Assembly: GCA_963844565.1 (NCBI GenBank)
Contig: CAWJON010000002.1
Location: 434,001-498,000, forward strand
DNA from: JAFEDN01 sp963844565
GTDB lineage: Bacteria > Pseudomonadota > Gammaproteobacteria > Coxiellales > Coxiellaceae
Length of the DNA: 64,000 nt
Direction of reading: 5' to 3'
The number at the start of each line of letters is the position of its first letter. The stretch's first letter is position 1. The position numbers and the translations under genes are program-made. Positions 7,404-15,952 of this stretch are shown piece after piece. The notes beneath the pieces are model-generated. The model was not told where the DNA came from, searched no databases, and worked only from the letters and a program-made list of their open reading frames with translations.

Positions 7404-9296
7404 ATGAAATTAAATATTCAGGATATTAATATGAAAGGAACACCACTGTTAAGAGAATCTCTCTTAATTCCTCTGAATTCCGGCTCAGAAATTGTTCATA
7501 CACCAGCGCAAAGGATTTGGCATTACAGCGTTAATCCTAATAATTTAATTGACGGTGCAGCGTTAATTTATCGTGCACTAAAATTGCTTTTTATATCGGG
7601 CGGTTCTGTTCTTTATGGCCTAATTGCTGCTGAAGAAAAGCAAGGTGAAGAACCTTTGTTGTTTTGGACCTATGTCATGTGCACTGCTGTCTGTCCGGCG
7701 GTAGCATTTTTTAATTCTTTAAACGCCTATCTCATTAGGCGAGACGCCAGGTTGCCAAAAAAAGGTTTAGAAGATATCACCATACCAAGAACTACTAAAT
7801 TAATTCTTAGAGAAGATGCAATTGTATTTACAACAGCCGCAATTTCTTCTATTGGATTAACCACAACTTCATCTCGATATCCGAAAATTGATAATGATGC
7901 TTTTCGCTGGTTATGGATTTTGTATACTCAAGCAGTTAATACATTGTTACATTTATTACCGGTTATTTTAGCAGCATTTGAAAATCCATATGTCTATCCT
8001 TTAAAAATTCTGAAATTTTTTATTTTTGATATTTTTGTTATGATTTATAAATTTTGTTGTAAACCTAGTCCTACGACAAAGCAAATTCTTTATCAAGAAT
8101 CTAAAAAACAGGCTGATCTTTATGAGCGAAAATTGAAGTCTGCATTCAAAAATAGGCTTGATGAAATATTTACACAGAAAGTAAAGAGCATGGAATTTCA
8201 ATCTGATTCGCTTTCTTATAAACCAATCGATGTTACTGAGTTACTTGAGATGGATTTCAATACCCTAATGGTTACTGATCATAATCTGCCAGAAATTACA
8301 CCGCCTCACGATTGGCAAGTTGCATTAGATCAAAAAATCGGTGAAGCAGGGGGCCTCGCCGGCGGCGTGTTTGTTGGTTTTAGCTGTAATGGTTATATGT
8401 GGGACACAGTAAAAGCATTGCAAGAGATAGGTTTGCAATTTTCGGAAGCGGTTCTTGCTTCCGCTACCGCTATTTATTTGCTCTGGGTATTATTATTTGA
8501 TATTGGAAGAAATAGTGGAAAAGAGCATGCACAAAGACTTTTCGGCGTACTCACGGGCAGAGACATGGCGCCTTACCATGCTAAATTTGGCTTTAAAACC
8601 TTTATAATCCACACTCTGCTGAATGGATTTTGCGCTAATTTTTCTTATGCCGCAGCCATTCGAACAGTGAAAGATCGCTTGAGTGACGCCCCTAAGGCTA
8701 TTTACAATTCTTCATACTTTTTTTCTAACTGGGGAATTAGGCTCTTAGCTTTCTTTTCAGTCTGGGAAAATGGCCGTTACTATTCTACCGAATGGGTGCG
8801 TTTAAGCCCCGAAAATCCACATCAATCGGTTGCGCATTTGCATGATTCAATTCAATTAAGTAAAGAACAATTCAATGTTATGACACCGAGAGCCACAGTG
8901 GAATCAGCCAAGGCTTTTGTAAAATATACAGGCAATGAGGTGCAGCTTGCCTTTAAGATATCTAAGGAACAATTACAAATTCTAGTAGAAAAAGCCGAAG
9001 AAGTCTTAAAACAGATAGAATTTTATGAAAAGATGGAAAAAGCGAAAATCGTAGAAGAAAAAGAAGAAAAAAAAGAAGAAAAAAAGGCTAAAAGCTGTTG
9101 GAGTTGTTGTGGACGAGTTTTGACTAAAATCTCTAGTTATTGTTACTCTTTTTATTATAATAGTTCGTCCCCACCTCGCCTTAACGTGCTTCCGGTTTCA
9201 CGTACTGTTACTGGAGATTCGGATCCTTCTCCGCTCCTGGATTCCAGTAAATCATCATCTGAGCCATCACGTGTTTATGAGACATTAGGTGTTTAA
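7404..9296 (+). CDS. Orphan multi-pass membrane protein with charged cytosolic tail
   Basis: A 630-aa protein not recognised as a named family. Hydrophobic segments cluster at roughly residues 55-115, 135-235 and 315-450, suggesting six or more membrane spans in two groups separated by a soluble stretch (about 240-310). After about residue 490 comes a helical region, an E/K-run (about 548-568), a Cys-rich patch (SCWSCCG) that could be an acylation or membrane-contact site, an aromatic patch, and a Ser/Pro-rich tail. ATG 7404 and ATG 7431 both have weak AGGA ribosome sites; the first is used here. A large membrane orphan with a disordered tail is common among Legionellales accessory proteins, but nothing specific supports a function. 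Confidence 0.6.
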   Translation: MKLNIQDINMKGTPLLRESLLIPLNSGSEIVHTPAQRIWHYSVNPNNLIDGAALIYRALKLLFISGGSVLYGLIAAEEKQGEEPLLFWTYVMCTAVCPAVAFFNSLNAYLIRRDARLPKKGLEDITIPRTTKLILREDAIVFTTAAISSIGLTTTSSRYPKIDNDAFRWLWILYTQAVNTLLHLLPVILAAFENPYVYPLKILKFFIFDIFVMIYKFCCKPSPTTKQILYQESKKQADLYERKLKSAFKNRLDEIFTQKVKSMEFQSDSLSYKPIDVTELLEMDFNTLMVTDHNLPEITPPHDWQVALDQKIGEAGGLAGGVFVGFSCNGYMWDTVKALQEIGLQFSEAVLASATAIYLLWVLLFDIGRNSGKEHAQRLFGVLTGRDMAPYHAKFGFKTFIIHTLLNGFCANFSYAAAIRTVKDRLSDAPKAIYNSSYFFSNWGIRLLAFFSVWENGRYYSTEWVRLSPENPHQSVAHLHDSIQLSKEQFNVMTPRATVESAKAFVKYTGNEVQLAFKISKEQLQILVEKAEEVLKQIEFYEKMEKAKIVEEKEEKKEEKKAKSCWSCCGRVLTKISSYCYSFYYNSSSPPRLNVLPVSRTVTGDSDPSPLLDSSKSSSEPSRVYETLGV

Positions 9297-9373
9297 GGAA
9301 AAGTTTGAGAAATGAAGCCATAGATTCGCTACTTTAAATTTTACATGGCAATTCAGTTCGCCACGTGGTTAGT

Positions 9374-10411
9374 TTAAAGATCAATAATCATTTTTAACGC
9401 TTTAGTTTCTGCGGCACGGCTAAAAGTTTCATAAGCTTTTAAAATTTCATCAAATTTGAAATGATGGCTGATAAGCTGCTTTGGGTTTATCTTTTTTGAA
9501 CCGATGGTTTTTAACAGCATGGGTGTAGTCACGGTGTCAACTAATCTGGTGGTGATGGATATATTTTGCGACCACAATTTTTCCAAATGTAAATCAACTT
9601 TGACGCCATGGACACCAATATTGGCAATGATTCCGCCAGGAGCTACTAAATCTTCACAAAGAACAAAGGTGGCTGGTATTCCCACTGCCTCGATTGCGGT
9701 ATCCACACCGTATCCACCGGTAATTTCCTTAACTTTAGCTACAGGATCAACTTTGGTGCTATTGATAAGCAAAGTTGCCCCCAATTGTTTAGCAATCTCA
9801 AGCCGGTGTTCATCAACATCAATCATAATAATTTCGGCGGGGGAATAAAACTGTGCAGTCAGCAAAGTAGCGAGCCCAATCGGCCCCGCTCCAACAATGG
9901 CTAGCGTATTGCCGGGTTCAATTTTGCCATTTAATACGCCGCATTCAAAACCAGTGGGTAAAATATCACTTAACATGACTAAACCTTCTTCCTCTAACCC
10001 CGAAGGAATTTTATAGAGACTGGTATCTGCATAAGGAATGCGTACATATTCAGCTTGTGTGCCATCAATGGTGTTTCCTAGGTTCCATCCCCCAGTCAAG
10101 CAGTGAGAGTACATGCCTTTGCGACAAAATTTGCATTTCCCGCAGCTGCTAATGCATGAAATAATCACAGGATCGCCAATTTTAAATTCAGTGACGCTCG
10201 AACCTATTTTGTCTATTATCCCGATTCCTTCATGACCTAAAATACGCCCGGGAGTACAACTTGTTACATCTCCTTTCAGGATATGCAGATCTGTACCACA
10301 AATCGTTGTTTTTTTAACTTTAACCACCGCATCAGTATTTTGTTTAATCTCGGGAATTGGTCGGTGTTCGATGTTTTTCTTACCTGGGCCTTGATAAACC
10401 AGTGCTTTCAT
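9374..10411 (-). CDS. Zinc-dependent alcohol dehydrogenase (MDR family)
   Basis: A 345-aa NAD(P)-dependent medium-chain dehydrogenase that should interconvert alcohols and aldehydes or ketones in the cytosol. Catalytic-zinc ligands are visible as Cys38 (TICGTDLH) and His60-Glu61 (GHEGIG). The structural-zinc lobe has Cys90, Cys93, Cys96 and Cys104. The Rossmann motif VGAGPIGLA lies at about 173-181. The start ATG 10411 has AGAGG six bases upstream. It is divergent from ppsA across about 90 bases. The sequence resembles the secondary-alcohol and small-alcohol dehydrogenases; the exact substrate cannot be read from it. Confidence 0.88.
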   Translation of the reverse strand: MKALVYQGPGKKNIEHRPIPEIKQNTDAVVKVKKTTICGTDLHILKGDVTSCTPGRILGHEGIGIIDKIGSSVTEFKIGDPVIISCISSCGKCKFCRKGMYSHCLTGGWNLGNTIDGTQAEYVRIPYADTSLYKIPSGLEEEGLVMLSDILPTGFECGVLNGKIEPGNTLAIVGAGPIGLATLLTAQFYSPAEIIMIDVDEHRLEIAKQLGATLLINSTKVDPVAKVKEITGGYGVDTAIEAVGIPATFVLCEDLVAPGGIIANIGVHGVKVDLHLEKLWSQNISITTRLVDTVTTPMLLKTIGSKKINPKQLISHHFKFDEILKAYETFSRAAETKALKMIIDL

Positions 10412-10502
10412 AAGCGCCTCTATTTTATAAGTATATTTTTTATTATAGCGTGTTTAAGTGCGACCATCGCCTATATAGTATAATTAACCCAGGAGAAAAT
10501 AA

Positions 10503-12854
10503 ATGGATTATATTTTGCCTTTTAAAAATATCAGTATGAAAGATGTAGCCAAAGTGGGTGGAAAAAATGCCTCTTTGGGCGAGATGATTCAAAATCTATC
10601 AGCGGCCGGCATTAAAGTTCCTGACGGTTTTGCAACCACGGCGGATGCCTATCGAAGCTTTTTAGCAGAAAATAATTTAACTGAAACCATCTACTCGCTT
10701 TTACAGAATTTAAATATTCAAGACCTAGAAGCACTCGAAAAAACCAGTTCGATAATACGTAAAAAGGTTCTTGGCGGGAAATTATCCAAACCATTTCGTG
10801 AAGCGATTACGCTTGCTTATCGTGAACTAGGTCAAAATCAACCCATTGATGTTGCCGTAAGATCCTCGGCGACAGCCGAAGATTTGCCAGAAGCATCATT
10901 TGCCGGACAACAAGAAACTTTTTTAAATGTTCATGATATAAATTCTGTTTTGCAAATGGTGAAAAAAGTTTATGCATCTTTATTTGCGCCCCGGTCTATT
11001 ACTTATCGGATAAATAATGGTTTCAAAGATGAAAATGTAGCGATTTCCGCTGGAATTCAGCGCATGGTCCATAGTGATAGAGCTGCAAGCGGAGTGATGT
11101 TTACGTTGGATACCGAATCAGGATTCCAGTCTGTGGTTTTAATCAATGCCGCTTATGGCTTGGGTGAGCTAGTGGTGCAGGGAGAAATTGATCCCGATGA
11201 ATTTTTTGTATTTAAACCGCTTCTTCAAGCTGGAAAACCAGCTATTCTCAGCCGAAATTTAGGCAAAAAATCGCATAAAATGATTTATAATTTGGGTAAA
11301 GGAAGTAGAGCGGTTAAACGCGTAAAAGTAGAAGTTAACGACCGGCAACAATTTTGTTTGCAGGATAAGGAAATTTTAGAATTAGCTAAAATGGCGTTAA
11401 TGATTGAAAAACATTATGGCAAGCCGATGGATATTGAATGGGCAAAGGACGGCATAGACAATCAGTTATATATTGTACAATCTCGACCTGAAACCGTGAA
11501 ATCTCGTAAATCTCATCAAATCATTGAAACCTATCACCTCAAAACCAAAGGACCTTTGATAATCGCCGGACATAGTGTGGGCACTCAAATTGGTAGTGGA
11601 CAAGCGCGAGTTATCCTAAAGGCACAAGCGATGGATACGCTAAAGCAAGGCGAAATCTTGGTTACTGATATGACCAATCCAGATTGGGAGCCTGTGATGA
11701 AAAGGGCTGCAGCCATTGTAACCAATCATGGCGGAAGAACGTGTCATGCCGCCATTGTTGCGCGTGAGTTGGGTATTCCAGCCGTGATTGGTTGTGGCAA
11801 TGCCACCCAGGTTATTCATAACAATGATCCTATTACGGTTTCTTGTGCAGAAGGTGATAGTGGTCATGTTTATCGAGGTATTCTGGAGTACCATATTGAA
11901 AAGCTGGAAGTTGAAAAGATGCCCCAATTGCCGGTAAAAATCGCGATGAATTTAGCCAACCCCGAGCAAGCTTTTAATTTACAATTTCTGCCAAATGATG
12001 GGATAGGTCTTGCGCGTTTAGAATTTATAATTGGCAATATGATTGGCATTCATCCCAATGCATTATTAAAATTTTCGGAACTACCCAACAAATTGCAAAA
12101 GAAGATTACAGAAATAACTTGTGCTTATTCATCGCCAGTGGAATTTTACATTAAAAAATTGGTTGAAGGTATTGCTAAGATTGCAGCTGCTTTCTATCCA
12201 AAATTGGTGATCGTGCGTTTTTCTGATTTTAAATCCAACGAATATGCCCACTTACTGGGTGGATATTTATTCGAGCCCAAGGAAGAGAATCCCATGCTTG
12301 GGTTTAGAGGTGGTTCTCGATACATCAATAAAAAATTCCGCGATAGTTTTGCGCTTGAATGTCAAGCCATAAAAAGGGTGCGCGAAGAAATTGGGTTAGA
12401 CAATGTGCAAGTGATGTTACCTTTTGTGCGCACCGTCGATGAGGCAAAAAATTTAGTTAATTTATTACAAGATTTAGGGCTGCGTCGTGGTGACAAGGGT
12501 TTGCAGCTTTATATGATGTGCGAAATTCCCTCTAACGTGATATTGGCCGATGCATTCTTAGAATTATTTGATGGTTATTCAATTGGCTCGAATGATTTAA
12601 CGCAATTAACGTTGGGGCTGGACAGGGATTCCGATTTGGTAGCTCATTTATTTGATGAACGTAATGAAGCGGTAAAAATATTGCTTCGTCAAGCCATTCA
12701 AGCGGCCAAACGTCAACATAAATATATCGGCATTTGTGGCCAAGCGCCGTCGGACTATCCGGAGTTGGCGCGTTGGTTAATGCAAGAAGGAATTACCACG
12801 CTTTCTTTAAATCCAGATTCAGTCATTTCTACTTGGATGGCGTTATCTAAATAA
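10503..12854 (+). CDS. ppsA: Phosphoenolpyruvate synthase
   Basis: A 783-aa enzyme, close to the usual length of about 790. It converts pyruvate, ATP and water to PEP, AMP and phosphate, the entry to gluconeogenesis. The N-terminal ATP-binding domain starts with KVGGKNASLGEM and contains RSSATAEDLPEASFAGQQET. The central phospho-histidine domain has GGRTCHAAIVARELGIPAV with His415. The C-terminal barrel has the PEP-binding SIGSNDLTQLTLG and a C-terminal GICGQAPSDYP. AGGAG lies seven bases before the ATG, and a TATAAT at 10479-10484 is a promoter candidate without a clear -35. A hairpin terminator follows. Confidence 0.96.
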   Translation: MDYILPFKNISMKDVAKVGGKNASLGEMIQNLSAAGIKVPDGFATTADAYRSFLAENNLTETIYSLLQNLNIQDLEALEKTSSIIRKKVLGGKLSKPFREAITLAYRELGQNQPIDVAVRSSATAEDLPEASFAGQQETFLNVHDINSVLQMVKKVYASLFAPRSITYRINNGFKDENVAISAGIQRMVHSDRAASGVMFTLDTESGFQSVVLINAAYGLGELVVQGEIDPDEFFVFKPLLQAGKPAILSRNLGKKSHKMIYNLGKGSRAVKRVKVEVNDRQQFCLQDKEILELAKMALMIEKHYGKPMDIEWAKDGIDNQLYIVQSRPETVKSRKSHQIIETYHLKTKGPLIIAGHSVGTQIGSGQARVILKAQAMDTLKQGEILVTDMTNPDWEPVMKRAAAIVTNHGGRTCHAAIVARELGIPAVIGCGNATQVIHNNDPITVSCAEGDSGHVYRGILEYHIEKLEVEKMPQLPVKIAMNLANPEQAFNLQFLPNDGIGLARLEFIIGNMIGIHPNALLKFSELPNKLQKKITEITCAYSSPVEFYIKKLVEGIAKIAAAFYPKLVIVRFSDFKSNEYAHLLGGYLFEPKEENPMLGFRGGSRYINKKFRDSFALECQAIKRVREEIGLDNVQVMLPFVRTVDEAKNLVNLLQDLGLRRGDKGLQLYMMCEIPSNVILADAFLELFDGYSIGSNDLTQLTLGLDRDSDLVAHLFDERNEAVKILLRQAIQAAKRQHKYIGICGQAPSDYPELARWLMQEGITTLSLNPDSVISTWMALSK

Positions 12855-12896
12855 CGTCGCCAACCTGGATTTTTCCTCGTGAACAATAAAGAAAAG

Positions 12897-12935
12897 GGCA
12901 ATCCCTCCCAAATGAGAGATATTGCCGATTTTTTA
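12897..12935 (+). terminator. Terminator after ppsA
   Basis: GGCAAT (12897-12902) pairs with ATTGCC (12921-12926), extended by CTC/GAG inside the stem, and is followed by GATTTTTTAA. Placed 45 bases after the ppsA stop. Confidence 0.6.
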
Positions 12936-12943
12936 ATAGTACA

Positions 12944-13135
12944 TTACCGCAGACATATTTTGTGCTTGTTCAATTTCCCGTTCTGCCCTGGTGATAATAT
13001 CCATGGCCTCTTTTTGATTCTCGAACTGATGTATTGAAATAGGGATTGCAGTTCTTTTAACACATTCTGGCAAAACATACAGTAGGGTTTGCGATAGCGA
13101 GATTTTAAATAGAAATCAATTGCTTCATTTTGCAC
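12944..13135 (-). other. Possible frameshifted C-terminal continuation of the next upstream gene
   Basis: A 63-codon open frame starting at GTG 13135, overlapping the stop of the 348-aa gene by 11 bases. Its first 45 codons look protein-like (NEAIDFYLKSRYRKPY, LKELQSLFQ). A second frame then takes over with a helical, well-behaved ending (FENQKEAMDIITRAEREI) and stops at TAA near the ppsA terminator. Joining the two frames gives a plausible longer C-terminus interrupted by one or two indels. It could equally be chance open frame, since no ribosome site is visible. Confidence 0.3.
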
Positions 13136-14171
13136 GAAGGTATCTTTGCTTGGGATAATGCTTTGAATCTAATTCAGCCATGCTATTCAAATATTCATTC
13201 GATTTAGCTAAATAAGCCCCAACCGTTTTGCCTGTATCAATAAAACGTTCAGTCAATGCTCTTAATTTTTGAATATCTTTAACGATAAAAACCTGGCTTA
13301 AATAATCGCTTAATCTTTTAAGACCTATTTCAATGGATTCTCTTTGGAAAAGTGTAAAGTAACTTACCCATTTATTGGTCTTTATCCCGTCATTCAAGTA
13401 GGTTAATACCTCAAATAAGATAAAGCATTGAGCTTTTTGCAAAGAACATAATGCTCGACTGTCTTTAGGCATTTCATCCATTATTTTTTCTATATAGATT
13501 TTTATGATTTTTAAGTTTTTTTTACTCTCTAATCTCAACTTCGTATCCAAATCGTTAAGTTGTTCATTTAGTCGATGAAAATTGATATAGAAACGTAATA
13601 CTTTGGTTTGATTGCCATGCTCTGGAGAAAATACTATTTTAATTCTTTTATATAGATTCGAATATTCTAGAGGAAAATAGTTATTAATTACCGGCAATAC
13701 AATTTGACTCCATTGTGTGTAACCGATTTCATTGTTTTTGAATATGTCTTCAATTAAAAAGTCTGTCACACTTTTTCCACCTAGTTTTTTATATAATAAA
13801 TTTCTAACAGCTTGAGGTAATTTTGAATAAGGTATCTTTGAATAGCTATCATCGCTGGCATTAATTCTAAACTGCACGATAAAGATGCACATTTGCCTTA
13901 GTCCATTTTCCCATCGCTCAGGGTAGTATTTTTCCAGTACATTATATACGACATCGAAAATGAAACTATTTTTTAAATTATCATCTTCGAAGATTGAAAT
14001 TAAAGACGCCATAGGATCCTTACCCTCTGCTGCGTCACGCAATAAAGGATAAGCTTTGTCTGTATATGGGTTTAACAAAAAATTAGCAGCGGTTTTTGAT
14101 AGGCGATTAAATTTTCCGGGATTAAATTCTTTTAGATCCGCGTCGCGTTGAGCTTGGTAAGATTTTTTCAT
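13125..14171 (-). CDS. Orphan helical protein, 348 aa
   Basis: Not recognised. A soluble, mostly helical, Lys-rich protein with no signal peptide or membrane segment. The start ATG 14171 has GAGGAAA seven bases upstream. It is divergent from a LuxR-type regulator, which could control it. The reading frame may once have continued downstream (see the open frames at 12944-13135). No domain, catalytic motif or repeat can be named; secreted effector is one possibility suggested only by the surrounding gene content. Confidence 0.55.
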   Translation of the reverse strand: MKKSYQAQRDADLKEFNPGKFNRLSKTAANFLLNPYTDKAYPLLRDAAEGKDPMASLISIFEDDNLKNSFIFDVVYNVLEKYYPERWENGLRQMCIFIVQFRINASDDSYSKIPYSKLPQAVRNLLYKKLGGKSVTDFLIEDIFKNNEIGYTQWSQIVLPVINNYFPLEYSNLYKRIKIVFSPEHGNQTKVLRFYINFHRLNEQLNDLDTKLRLESKKNLKIIKIYIEKIMDEMPKDSRALCSLQKAQCFILFEVLTYLNDGIKTNKWVSYFTLFQRESIEIGLKRLSDYLSQVFIVKDIQKLRALTERFIDTGKTVGAYLAKSNEYLNSMAELDSKHYPKQRYLRAK

Positions 14172-14308
14172 AATAATTTCCTCATATCAATTAATAATTA
14201 CACGAATAAAATTTTACCTTAATTGTGAATTTTTATATCCGTAGAAAATACGGATGAGATTGTGGAATTAAGTTATTTCGATTCTTTTGGCTGGTATGGC
14301 ATGATAGA

Positions 14309-14337
14309 TTGACATTATTACGATTAATTGGCATAAT
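14309..14337 (+). promoter_or_regulatory. Sigma-70 promoter for the LuxR-type regulator
   Basis: TTGACA at 14309-14314, 17-bp spacer, CATAAT at 14332-14337: nearly full consensus, giving a leader of about 35 bases before the ATG at 14377. Confidence 0.75.
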
Positions 14338-14376
14338 ACAACAATTCGCTATGTCTTCAACTCCTTAATTAAACAT

Positions 14377-15108
14377 ATGTTTTATAATTCAGAAATAGAA
14401 ATTTGTGCCTATAAACAAGGTGTTAAATTAGTTCCTAGGAGAAAATATAACTGTAATTCTACCCAGGAAGGGATATTTTCCCTGGAGAATTTATTTAAAA
14501 TGCCTTTATCCATTTATTTTCTGGACGGCGAAAGTAGATTAAAGAATTGTAACTCAGAGAATTTGGAAATGGTACAAGCCGATTCATTAAAAAATGTAGT
14601 GAATAAAAATGCTTTTGATATCTTGCGTGCTGACTACGTCAAAGAAGTTATGCAAAACGATAAATTGGTATTAGATTCTGAAAAGAAAATCTTTTTTGAT
14701 GAACAGTTCCCAAATAAAGAGGGTTCTTTTATAGAAGGACTGTCAATTAAATTGCCTTGGTATAACCAAGATAATAAAGTTATAGGTTTGGCGGGGTTTA
14801 CAGCCTTGAATCATAAATACTCCTTGGCAGATTCACTAAAGCATTTAGTGAATTTAGGTTTATTCCAACAACAGCAAGATTCATTTTTTCCTTTACCTGG
14901 TCTAAAGCTCAAAAACTCTTATTTGACTCGCCGTGAAAAGGAAATCTTGTGCCAGATAATGCGAGGAAAATCTGCGCGTCTTGTTGCAATATCACTCTCT
15001 ATATCAATTCGTACCGTACAAACGCACATTGAAAATATCAAAAATAAAATGGGAGTTAATAGCAAGGCGGAGCTGATTGAAAAAGCCTTCTCTCTTGGGT
15101 TTAATTAA
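14377..15108 (+). CDS. LuxR-type HTH transcriptional regulator with PAS-like sensor
   Basis: A 243-aa regulator. Residues about 180-240 are a GerE/LuxR helix-turn-helix: LTRREKEILCQIMRGKSARL, then VAISLSISIRTVQTHIENIKNKMG. The N-terminal 175 residues resemble a PAS-like ligand fold (PLSIYFLDGESRLKNCN, later VIGLAGFTALN). No receiver aspartate or histidine-kinase partner is present nearby, so it probably senses a small molecule or another protein directly. It is expressed from a near-consensus promoter and is divergent from the 348-aa orphan gene. The ribosome site is weak. The HTH assignment is certain; the sensor assignment is tentative. Confidence 0.82.
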   Translation: MFYNSEIEICAYKQGVKLVPRRKYNCNSTQEGIFSLENLFKMPLSIYFLDGESRLKNCNSENLEMVQADSLKNVVNKNAFDILRADYVKEVMQNDKLVLDSEKKIFFDEQFPNKEGSFIEGLSIKLPWYNQDNKVIGLAGFTALNHKYSLADSLKHLVNLGLFQQQQDSFFPLPGLKLKNSYLTRREKEILCQIMRGKSARLVAISLSISIRTVQTHIENIKNKMGVNSKAELIEKAFSLGFN

Positions 15109-15147
15109 AAAGGCGTAGGCAGGAAATATTTACTGGTTCGCATTAAT

Positions 15148-15534
15148 TTATAATCGTTTAACTTGTTTTATTTTTGCAAATTTTTCATCGAAGGTGTAAA
15201 AATCTTTAATATTAGCTGTTCTGGCGGCGACTAATATCATGCAATCAGAGAAGTCGGCGTTATATTCTTTGAAAAGCATGAGAGCTTCCAAAAAATTTTT
15301 TTCGCGCTCAACAACAAAAGCGGAGTTTTCATAGATTTCCTGTAATATAACAAGAATCTGTTGTTTACTAAGATTATAAGCTCGATTCAAAACCCATACC
15401 ATTTCGATTAACACGATTTCTGATAAAAAAACATGCTTAGCTTTTTTTACTAAATCTCTGGATTTTTTGACTTGAGTACTATTTAAATCATCAATGAAAA
15501 CGCGTACCAAAATGTTGGTATCAATTGCTATCAT
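15148..15534 (-). CDS. PIN-domain toxin (VapC-type ribonuclease)
   Basis: A 128-aa PIN protein. The acidic active-site residues are visible in order: Asp5 (IDTNILVR), Glu in LSEIVLIEMVW, Asp in ADFSDCMIL, and a final Asp in TFDEKF. PIN toxins are Mg-dependent RNases that stop translation. The start overlaps the end of the antitoxin gene by 14 bases, so the pair is translated as a coupled unit. The toxin is second in the operon, the usual order for this class. Confidence 0.86.
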   Translation of the reverse strand: MIAIDTNILVRVFIDDLNSTQVKKSRDLVKKAKHVFLSEIVLIEMVWVLNRAYNLSKQQILVILQEIYENSAFVVEREKNFLEALMLFKEYNADFSDCMILVAARTANIKDFYTFDEKFAKIKQVKRL

Positions 15535-15760
15535 CTATGTATCCTTTTGCAATCGCGGTTTGGATATCTTCAAGAGAAACTTTCTTTTCTACTTTAAACA
15601 TCCCAAATGCTTGAGTAATGTCGTCTCTTTTTTTAAATATTAATACCTTGTTATCAAACGGTTCAAAAGCGACAGTATCTCCAGGATGTAAATCCAGCGC
15701 TTGCCGTAGATCCGCAGGAATGGTTACCTGTCCTTTAGATGTAAGTGTAGAAGAATGCAT
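15521..15760 (-). CDS. AbrB/MazE-type antitoxin
   Basis: A 79-aa protein with a swapped-hairpin DNA-binding fold at residues 1-45: STLTSKGQVTIPADLRQAL, then GDTVAFEP. The C-terminal third (from about residue 50) should wrap around the PIN toxin encoded immediately downstream. It probably represses its own promoter through the palindrome at 15777-15806, which sits 17 bases upstream of the ATG. Confidence 0.86.
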   Translation of the reverse strand: MHSSTLTSKGQVTIPADLRQALDLHPGDTVAFEPFDNKVLIFKKRDDITQAFGMFKVEKKVSLEDIQTAIAKGYIDDSN

Positions 15761-15776
15761 GGGGGTCTCCAGAAAA

Positions 15777-15806
15777 AAGTAATACTTATTTATTTAAGTA
15801 TTACTT
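15777..15806 (-). promoter_or_regulatory. Perfect palindromic operator of the toxin-antitoxin pair
   Basis: Twelve-base arms 15777-15788 (AAGTAATACTTA) and 15795-15806 are exact inverted repeats six bases apart, followed by a further ACTT half-site. Each arm is itself nearly palindromic, so two antitoxin dimers could bind. Confidence 0.72.
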
Positions 15807-15882
15807 ACTTGTTTTAGTATGTCAAGTCTTGGACGTGGATTTTCTTAAAAATAAGCATTAAAGATTCATTTTTTTAGAAGCC

Positions 15883-15911
15883 TTGAATGTTGGATATTTA
15901 CGCGATAGGAT
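15883..15911 (+). promoter_or_regulatory. Possible promoter for the epimerase-transporter pair
   Basis: TTGAAT at 15883-15888, 17-bp spacer, TAGGAT at 15906-15911. Each hexamer matches four of six consensus bases. Confidence 0.35.
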
Positions 15912-15924
15912 CCCATACTTAAAA

Positions 15925-15952
15925 GAGTTATCTGGAGTTATCTGGAGTTATC
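15925..15952 (+). repeat. Tandem 10-base repeat carrying the ribosome site
   Basis: GAGTTATCTG at 15925-15934 and 15935-15944, then GAGTTATC ending immediately before the ATG at 15953. Each unit carries a GGAG or GAG core, so only the last is spaced for initiation; slippage would add or remove ribosome-site copies. Confidence 0.7.
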
